Source of the DNA: Aeromonas sanarellii
Lineage (GTDB): Bacteria; Pseudomonadota; Gammaproteobacteria; Enterobacterales; Aeromonadaceae
Assembly: GCF_000820085.1 (NCBI RefSeq)
Contig: NZ_CDBN01000098.1
Coordinates: 1 to 64,000 of the forward strand
Length of the DNA stretch: 64,000 nt
Direction of reading: 5' to 3'
The translations under genes and the position numbers were made by a program. The notes beneath the pieces were generated by a model. The model worked only from the letters and a program-made list of their open reading frames with translations. It was not told the origin of the DNA and ran no database searches. How positions within the stretch are numbered: the stretch's first letter is position 1; each line of letters begins with the position of its first letter. Positions 57,824-64,000 of this stretch are shown piece after piece.

Positions 57824-58554
57824 GTGATCACCTTATAAAGGCTGAATCTATAACGAGATTGTTCCACATTCACCCCGTGGCGGCAAACAGGGACTGTCAT
57901 CTTCCATTCATGAATAACTTGGCTTTTCAAGCAAAGTTATAAACAAATTGGACATTCTAGCTGCCCAAGTTGCCCACCCAGACTGTGCATAAGCCTGTGA
58001 TCAAGCAGGTATATACAGTAGTTTTATACTGTGGTGTCTCACGGCACCACATCATACCCGATTCACCACTAAATATAATATTCATTTAAATACATAAACT
58101 TACACTTTAAGTGCTGGATCAAGATCCATGTCTTTTGCGCCCAAGGATCCTCACCGTCAATTGTGAACAAGTTCGGCTGTTCAAAGATCCACCAAGGCTG
58201 ATTTATCCACAGATATGGCGCATTATCTGCACCGAAATGGCGAGAAAAATCGGCGTGCTCTCACATTTATTTCTGATGCGGGGGGCTGCATCACCACTTT
58301 ATCTCAGTTATCCAAGATTTCTGTGGATAACTATGTGAAACAGCTCGTCCAAACCCTTGGACAACTCGCTTCAGCAGGGATCCTTCTCCTCTCCGGGCTG
58401 GAGAAAAACACCAAAACTCTTTAAAATCATTACGATAGATAATAACCGGTAATCTTGCCCCCCCTGTGTATAGCCGGGCAAGGATCGGTTATAAAATCAG
58501 CGATCCCTTCGAGGGTCCACCATGCCCAACCCATTCCCTCTCACAGGAGCCCTC
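57824..58554. other. AT-rich 731-base gap between rppH and mutH with DnaA-box matches
   Basis: No convincing gene. Three sites match the DnaA consensus TTWTNCACA: TGTGCATAA (57984-57992, reverse), TTATCCACA (58203-58211, forward) and TGTGGATAA (58322-58330, reverse), the last two perfect. Several GATC sites lie between about 58110 and 58385. An inverted repeat ACAGTA-GTTTTA-TACTGT spans 58015-58032, followed by GTGGTG / CACCAC. A 69-codon frame (58215-58424) crosses one box but has unbiased third positions and no ribosome site, so I do not call it a gene. Confidence 0.55.
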
Positions 58555-59229
58555 ATGCCCGCCAATCCCCAGTCAGAACAGGAGCTGCTGACCCGCGCCT
58601 ATGCCATGGCGGGCCTCACCCTGGCCCAGCTCGCCGCCACCGCCGGGATCCCGGTGCCGCGGGATCTCAGGCGTGACAAGGGCTGGACGGGGCAATTGAT
58701 CGAATGGCATCTGGGGGCCAGCGCCGGCAGCCGGCCCGAGCAGGATTTCCCGGATCTCGGCATCGAGCTCAAGACGATCCCCGTCGATCCTCAAGGCCGG
58801 CCGCTCGAGACCACCTTCGTCTGCGTGGCCCCCCTCATCGGGATCAGCGGCCAGCGCTGGGAAGAGTCGAACGTGCGCAACAAGCTGTCGCGGGTGCTCT
58901 GGATCCCGGTGGAGGGGAGCCGCGACATCCCGGTCGGTGAACGCAGGGTCGGCATGCCGCTGCTGTGGAGCCCGAGCGAGGAGGAGGATGAGCTGCTGCG
59001 TCAGGACTGGGAGGAGCTGATGGACATGATAGTGCTGGGGGAAGTGGAGCAGATCAGTGCCCGCCACGGCCAGGTGATGCAACTGCGCCCCAAGGCGGCC
59101 AACAGCAAGGCCCTGACCCGCGCCATCGGTCGCAACGGCCAGCCGATCCAGACCCTGCCACGGGGGTTCTACCTCAAGATCCCGTTCACCCACCAGTTGC
59201 TGCAGCGCCACTTTGCCCTGCCCCTTTGA
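58555..59229 (+). CDS. mutH: DNA mismatch repair endonuclease MutH
   Basis: A 224-residue endonuclease that nicks the unmethylated strand at hemimethylated GATC. Catalytic D...ExK lies in [15 protein letters not shown] (Asp64, Glu71, Lys73). The rest matches E. coli MutH (229), e.g. [13 protein letters not shown] and [12 protein letters not shown] chose the ATG at 58555 because CAGGAG lies 7 bases upstream; an ATG at 58522 would add 11 residues. It implies Dam-directed repair in this organism. Confidence 0.98.
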   Translation: MPANPQSEQELLTRAYAMAGLTLAQLAATAGIPVPRDLRRDKGWTGQLIEWHLGASAGSRPEQDFPDLGIELKTIPVDPQGRPLETTFVCVAPLIGISGQRWEESNVRNKLSRVLWIPVEGSRDIPVGERRVGMPLLWSPSEEEDELLRQDWEELMDMIVLGEVEQISARHGQVMQLRPKAANSKALTRAIGRNGQPIQTLPRGFYLKIPFTHQLLQRHFALPL

Positions 59230-59312
59230 TCTGTGTTATCAACATCCTTGTCATAGAGTGATATAAAAATGACCAGGAGTGCTTTCTTCGCAGCCAGTGA
59301 CAAGGAGTCCAT

Positions 59313-59642
59313 ATGCCGATCAACAAGCAATTTCTCAAGTCCCGTCCCGAGGTCAAGGTGACCTTTGCAGTGGAAAAGGAGGCCGCCGGCGACGCCGAAC
59401 AGGTCTTGCTGCTGGGTGAATTCAGCCAGTGGCAACCCATCGAACTGAAAAGGATGAAGAGCGGGGAGTTCAAGGCGACGCTCAACCTTCCCACCGACGG
59501 CCCCGCCCATTTCGAGTATTGCTACCAGCTGGTGCAACCGAATGGCGAGACCTTCTACGACAACGACTGGGAAGCGGATGACTATGTGCCCGGTCCCTTC
59601 GGGCGGGACAACTCAGTGGTGAGGGTCAGCCAGCCGGGCTGA
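59313..59642 (+). CDS. Small stand-alone CBM48 (isoamylase N-terminal-like) domain protein
   Basis: A 109-residue protein that is a single early-set domain of CBM48/AMPK-glycogen-binding type: KVTFAVEKEAAGDAEQVLLLGEFSQWQPIELKRMKSGEFKATLNLP. No signal peptide or catalytic domain. It probably binds glycogen or other alpha-glucan in the cytoplasm, though it could serve only as an interaction domain. GACAAGGAG precedes the ATG. No glycogen gene is adjacent. Confidence 0.8.
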   Translation: MPINKQFLKSRPEVKVTFAVEKEAAGDAEQVLLLGEFSQWQPIELKRMKSGEFKATLNLPTDGPAHFEYCYQLVQPNGETFYDNDWEADDYVPGPFGRDNSVVRVSQPG

Positions 59643-59670
59643 GTGCCGGCCTGCCGAATCGCGGACACAA

Positions 59671-59700
59671 AAAAGGCTCGCCATTGGCGAGCCTTTTCAC
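59671..59700. terminator. Bidirectional terminator between the CBM48 gene and rplS
   Basis: AAAAGGCTCGCC / GGCGAGCCTTTT (59671-59682, 59686-59697), a perfect 12-bp stem with A and T runs on both sides. Serves the convergent CBM48 gene and rpsP-rimM-trmD-rplS operon. Confidence 0.93.
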
Positions 59701-59747
59701 TACCTGTCGAGCTTTTCGCCGACATACCGACACCAATTCGAATCGAA

Positions 59748-60095
59748 TTAGTTGAGCTTCTCTTTGATACGAGCAGCTTTGCCGGACAGGTTGCGCAGGT
59801 AGTACAGTTTGGCGCGGCGAACATCACCACGACGCTTCAGTTCTACGCTGTGGATCAGCGGAGAGTGAGTCTGGAATACACGCTCAACACCTTCGCCGTT
59901 GGAGATCTTGCGAACGGTGAAAGCAGAGTGCAGACCGCGGTTACGCTTGGCAATCACGATGCCTTCGAAAGCCTGCAGACGCTCTTTACCACCTTCTTTA
60001 ACACGAACTTGAACACGTACGGTGTCGCCCTGGGCAAAAGCCGGGATGTCGGTACGCAGTTGCTCTTGTTCAAGCTGCTGAATAATCTTGCTCAT
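59748..60095 (-). CDS. rplS: 50S ribosomal protein L19
   Basis: A 115-residue L19 at the subunit interface: [45 protein letters not shown] and the terminal [21 protein letters not shown]. Last gene of the rpsP operon. Confidence 0.99.
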
Positions 60096-60130
60096 TGTCT
60101 TTCCTTACCTAGGATAAACTGAAAACTCTA

Positions 60131-60877
60131 CTAAACGTTGTCACGCACTTCGCGGACATACTCGGCAAGAAGTGATTCTTGCTCGTCAGTCAGAGCTAGG
60201 TTGTTAATAAGTTCCGGCCTTCTCTGCCAGGTTCGTCCGAGCGATTGCTTGAGACGCCAGCGCCGAATCACTTCGTGATTGCCGCTTGTCAGCGCCTCGG
60301 GCACCGTCAGCCCATCCAACACCTCCGGCCGAGTATAGTGGGGATGATCCAGCAGGCCATCCGTGAAGGAGTCCTGCTCGGCACTGGCCTGATCGCCCAA
60401 AACCCCCGGGACCAGACGCGAAACCGCATCGATCAGGGTCATGGCAGGCAGTTCGCCACCACTTAACACGTAATCCCCGATAGACCACTCTTCGTCGACT
60501 TCGGTTTGTATCACGCGTTCATCGATACCTTCGTATCGACCGGCGACCAGAATCAGTTTCTGATTCATCGCCAGCTCGGTTACGCCCGCTTGAGTCAGCT
60601 TGCGTCCCTGAGGGGAGAGATAGATGACTTTCACCCCGTCTCCCGCCGCTTGCTTGGCTGCATGAATGGCATCACGCAGCGGCTGAACCATCATCAACAT
60701 GCCGGGCCCACCACCATAGGGACGATCATCGACCGTACGGTGTTTGTCGTGGGTAAAGTCCCGGGGGTTCCAGCACTCAATCTGCAGCAGGCCACTCTTG
60801 ACGGCCCGACCCGTTACCCCGTGCTCGGTAATGGCTCGGAACATTTCAGGGAAGAGGCTGATCACCCCAATCCACAT
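60131..60877 (-). CDS. trmD: tRNA (guanine-N1)-methyltransferase TrmD
   Basis: A 248-residue SPOUT methyltransferase making m1G37 in tRNA, which prevents frameshifting. [54 protein letters not shown] and [13 protein letters not shown] (the AdoMet knot) are diagnostic. Third gene of the rpsP operon. Confidence 0.99.
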   Translation of the reverse strand: MWIGVISLFPEMFRAITEHGVTGRAVKSGLLQIECWNPRDFTHDKHRTVDDRPYGGGPGMLMMVQPLRDAIHAAKQAAGDGVKVIYLSPQGRKLTQAGVTELAMNQKLILVAGRYEGIDERVIQTEVDEEWSIGDYVLSGGELPAMTLIDAVSRLVPGVLGDQASAEQDSFTDGLLDHPHYTRPEVLDGLTVPEALTSGNHEVIRRWRLKQSLGRTWQRRPELINNLALTDEQESLLAEYVREVRDNV

Positions 60878-60911
60878 AAGAAACCTCCGGCACCCGTATC
60901 AGCGCGGGAAA

Positions 60912-61433
60912 CTAGAAACCAGGATCCCAATCAACTTCGATTGTTCGAGCAGTCAGATCAATGTTCTTGATCACCTGCTCTTCCAGGAACGGAATCAACC
61001 GCTCCTTTGCACCAAAGGCATCTTTTACATTGGCCTCAACCACCAACACATCGTTGGAGCCGGTTTCCATCAACTCGGTCACCTTGCCCAGGTCGTATCC
61101 CTTGGTGGTCACTACGGTGCAACCGATGAGGTCACGCCAGTAGAACTCCCCTTCGGGCAACGCGGGCAACAGATCGGCGGGGACGCCAATCTCGACATTG
61201 GTCAATGCCAGGGCATCCTCGCGCACGTCGATACCATCGAGTTTGCAGATCAGACCCTTGTTGTGACGCTTCCAGGATGACACCCGGATTTCACGCCACG
61301 CCCCGTTCTGATTGATCAGCCAGGGGTTGTAATCGAAAATCGCTTCGGCAACATCGGTGAAGGAGTTCACTTTAAGCCAGCCCTTGATCCCGTAAACGGT
61401 GCCCAGGGTGCCCAGAACTACAGGTTTTTCCAC
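60912..61433 (-). CDS. rimM: 16S rRNA processing protein RimM
   Basis: A 173-residue 30S maturation factor that binds S19. The N-terminal RimM domain has [21 protein letters not shown], and the PRC-barrel follows with [12 protein letters not shown]. Second gene of the rpsP operon, 24 bases after rpsP. Confidence 0.98.
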   Translation of the reverse strand: MEKPVVLGTLGTVYGIKGWLKVNSFTDVAEAIFDYNPWLINQNGAWREIRVSSWKRHNKGLICKLDGIDVREDALALTNVEIGVPADLLPALPEGEFYWRDLIGCTVVTTKGYDLGKVTELMETGSNDVLVVEANVKDAFGAKERLIPFLEEQVIKNIDLTARTIEVDWDPGF

Positions 61434-61457
61434 CTTAACTCCCTACCGTTTGGCTGA

Positions 61458-61706
61458 TTAAGCAGCTTTGGCAGCGTCTTTGATCAGCTTGGCAACGCGG
61501 TCAGAAACAGCGGCACCAGTAGCAACCCAATGCTCGATACGAGCCAGGTCCAGGTTCAGCTTTTCAGCGTTACCAGCAGCAACCGGGTTGAAGAAACCGA
61601 CGCGCTCGATGAAACGACCGTCACGGGCGTTACGGCTGTCAGCAACTACTACCTGGTAGAACGGACGCTTTTTCGCGCCACCACGTTGTAAACGAATGGT
61701 TACCAT
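61458..61706 (-). CDS. rpsP: 30S ribosomal protein S16
   Basis: An 82-residue S16: [41 protein letters not shown] is diagnostic. First gene of the rpsP-rimM-trmD-rplS operon, with a promoter about 70 bases upstream. Confidence 0.99.
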   Translation of the reverse strand: MVTIRLQRGGAKKRPFYQVVVADSRNARDGRFIERVGFFNPVAAGNAEKLNLDLARIEHWVATGAAVSDRVAKLIKDAAKAA

Positions 61707-61776
61707 ATCGTCCTCATTAACATCTAATGAACAAGGCCCGCAAACACGCGGACCCTAGCTTAAAATAAGCCGCGTA

Positions 61777-61804
61777 ATTCTACTTGGATTCGTAATAATT
61801 GCAA
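61777..61804 (-). promoter_or_regulatory. Sigma70 promoter of the rpsP operon
   Basis: On the minus strand TTGCAA (61799-61804) and TAGAAT (61777-61782) are separated by 16 bases, followed by a GC-rich discriminator (TACGCGGC). Confidence 0.7.
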
Positions 61805-61837
61805 CCAAGCCAGCCATTTTTTGCGCAGAGCGGCAAT

Positions 61838-61864
61838 GAAAAGGGCCTGCCATGGGCAGACCCT
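61838..61864 (-). terminator. Terminator after ffh
   Basis: On the minus strand AGGG-t-CTGCC-CAT-GGCAG-g-CCCT followed by TTTTC. It has one internal mismatch and lies 22 bases past the ffh stop, upstream of the rpsP promoter. Confidence 0.7.
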
Positions 61865-61885
61865 CGATCAGCGATCCGGGTCGGA

Positions 61886-63262
<1,377 letters not shown>

Positions 63263-63285
63263 GACGCTTTCCGGTTCTTGGCGTG

Positions 63286-63520
63286 ACAATGGGGACATTA
63301 TACCCCGGTCAGCACTGTGGGGACGATTACTCGCCGCTTGTGGCGGCAGCCAGCCTTCGAACGGGCAGGCTAACAAATGAGGGGCATTATACCCCAGTCC
63401 GCACTGCAGGGACGATGACTCGCCGCTTGCGGCAGCCTGCCATGAACGGGCAGGTCAACAAATGGCGGGCAGTATACCCCAGTCAACGCCGGAGGACGAT
63501 TATTCGCCGCATGGAGCGCT
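63286..63520 (-). repeat. Three tandem imperfect 85-89-base repeats upstream of ffh, each with a -10-like box
   Basis: Units begin near 63286, 63374 and 63459. They share, on the plus strand, (A/G)TTATACCCC or GTATACCCC (63297, 63386, 63471), then AGTC/GGTC, GGACGAT-A/G-A-TTCGCCGC, and in the first two units CGAACGGGCAGG/TGAACGGGCAGG. The third unit is truncated. Read toward ffh each unit offers GGGGTATAATG or GGGGTATACTG followed by a C-rich stretch, like a -10 with GC-rich discriminator; matching -35 boxes are weak. A fourth inverted GGTATACTGCCCC lies at 63578-63590, facing ypjD. The rest of 63263-63626 has no gene. Confidence 0.8.
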
Positions 63521-63626
63521 TCTACTTATATGTGGGCAGTTGGCCCCTGGCACAACTGGCGAGCATATCTTGTGCAAGGTATACTGCCCCTCTTATCCCT
63601 AAAGCTTGTTTGACAACGACCTGGTT

Positions 63627-64000
63627 ATGATCGTGATCTCTGTTCTGGCCCTGGCGTTTTACCTGCTGGCCATCATCGCCTCACTGCACCTGCTGCTCAG
63701 CGCCAAGCCTGTCGGGCAAGCGTCGCTGTTTGCCTGCATCGGCCTTGCCCTGACCGCCCATGGGGTGGCCGTGGGCAGCGAGGTACTGGCCACTCACTCC
63801 GGCCAGAACCTCAGCATGCTGAACGTGGCCTCCCTGGTCAGTCTGATCATCAGCAGCTTCATGACCTGCGTCACCCGCCGCTTCAACGGCTGGATCCTGC
63901 TGCCCGTCGTCTACAGCTTCTCGGCCCTGCTGCTGGCGGCCAGCGCCCTCATTCCCGGGCGCTACATCACCCATCTGGAGGCCCATCCTCAACTGTTGCT
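63627..64000 (+). CDS. ypjD: YpjD-like cytochrome c assembly (CcsA/HemX-like) membrane protein, partial
   Basis: The first 124 codons of a gene cut by the window end. It begins MIVISVLALAFYLLAIIASLHLLL, and at least four hydrophobic segments are visible (about 1-24, 31-50, 66-84 and 90-110). The position, divergent from ffh, and the sequence match E. coli ypjD, a protein of the CcmC/CcsA-like family of unknown exact role. The tryptophan-rich haem motif of the family would lie beyond the window. Confidence 0.85.
   Translation, partial: MIVISVLALAFYLLAIIASLHLLLSAKPVGQASLFACIGLALTAHGVAVGSEVLATHSGQNLSMLNVASLVSLIISSFMTCVTRRFNGWILLPVVYSFSALLLAASALIPGRYITHLEAHPQLL

Noticed and set aside
58005..58032. 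A LexA (SOS) box suggested by ATATACAGTA
   Set aside because: Only one half-site fits. The partner half does not supply CTG at the required spacing, and the inverted repeat here reads ACAGTA...TACTGT, the reverse orientation.
58215..58424. A 69-codon frame starting MAHYLHRNGEKNRR
   Set aside because: No ribosome site, third positions without the GC bias of neighbouring genes, and a DnaA box inside. I treat it as noncoding.
57824..58554. The gap could be the chromosomal origin oriC
   Set aside because: DnaA boxes and GATC sites are present but fewer than in a full origin. There are no AT-rich 13-mers in array, and the usual oriC neighbours (mnmG, mioC, dnaA) are absent.

Overview
This window is a chromosomal segment of a GC-rich gammaproteobacterium, most probably Aeromonas. 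The evidence is gene order and protein similarity judged by eye: dcuA-aspA-fxsA-(MATE)-groES-groEL, rppH-ptsP-lgt-thyA beside mutH, ribF-ileS-lspA-fkpB-ispH beside a minor pilin cluster, ffh and rpsP-rimM-trmD-rplS, and a HlyU-type regulator. It is mostly core genome. I see no insertion sequences, prophage, CRISPR array, tRNA or rRNA gene inside the window. The left edge does carry a promoter of rRNA-operon type firing out of the window.

Layout. 1-4 kb: rrn-like promoter (leftward), rapA and rluA, with a partial duplication of the rapA 3' end between them. 4-6.8 kb: a YjfB-like small protein, then a membrane EAL/degenerate-GGDEF protein whose gene overlaps that of a cysteine-free periplasmic protein of molybdopterin-binding fold. 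6.8-14.2 kb: groEL/groES under a sigma32-type promoter, a MATE exporter, fxsA, aspA and dcuA (anaerobic aspartate/fumarate metabolism). 14.3-20.3 kb: gshA, a periplasmic M16 protease, yqaA and a quinone-reductase-like enzyme. 20.3-22.9 kb: an accessory patch with small membrane proteins and a tandem pair of related small secreted proteins of unknown function. 22.9-28.8 kb: fpr, the rpsF-rpsR-rplI operon (without priB), mntH with a Fur-like box, an AlaX-like editing protein, an EamA transporter and ElaA. 28.9-37 kb: a Crp-like regulator, rlmB, rnr, a diguanylate cyclase, luxS, an SLT lipoprotein, glnB and nadE.

37.2-42.1 kb holds the most accessory-looking block: fimT, pilW, pilX and a 700-residue PilV-like prepilin, with pilE divergent. 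Its base composition is visibly lower in GC than its flanks, and no pilY1 is present. 42.2-50.2 kb returns to core genes (ispH, fkpB, lspA, ileS, ribF, murJ, rpsT). 50.2-53 kb: hlyU, then nhaA, a Rap1a/Tai-like secreted protein gene and nhaR in one overlapping operon. 53.3-59.2 kb: thyA, lgt, ptsP and rppH, then a 730-base AT-rich gap with three DnaA-box consensus matches, then mutH. 59.3-64 kb: a CBM48 protein, the rplS-trmD-rimM-rpsP operon, ffh preceded by three tandem promoter-like repeats, and the start of ypjD.

The strongest candidates for something undescribed are the overlapping EAL / cysteine-free periplasmic pair (a possible periplasmic sensor for c-di-GMP turnover), the paired small secreted proteins at 21.8-22.5 kb, the enlarged PilV in a pilus cluster lacking pilY1, and the repeated -10-like modules upstream of ffh.
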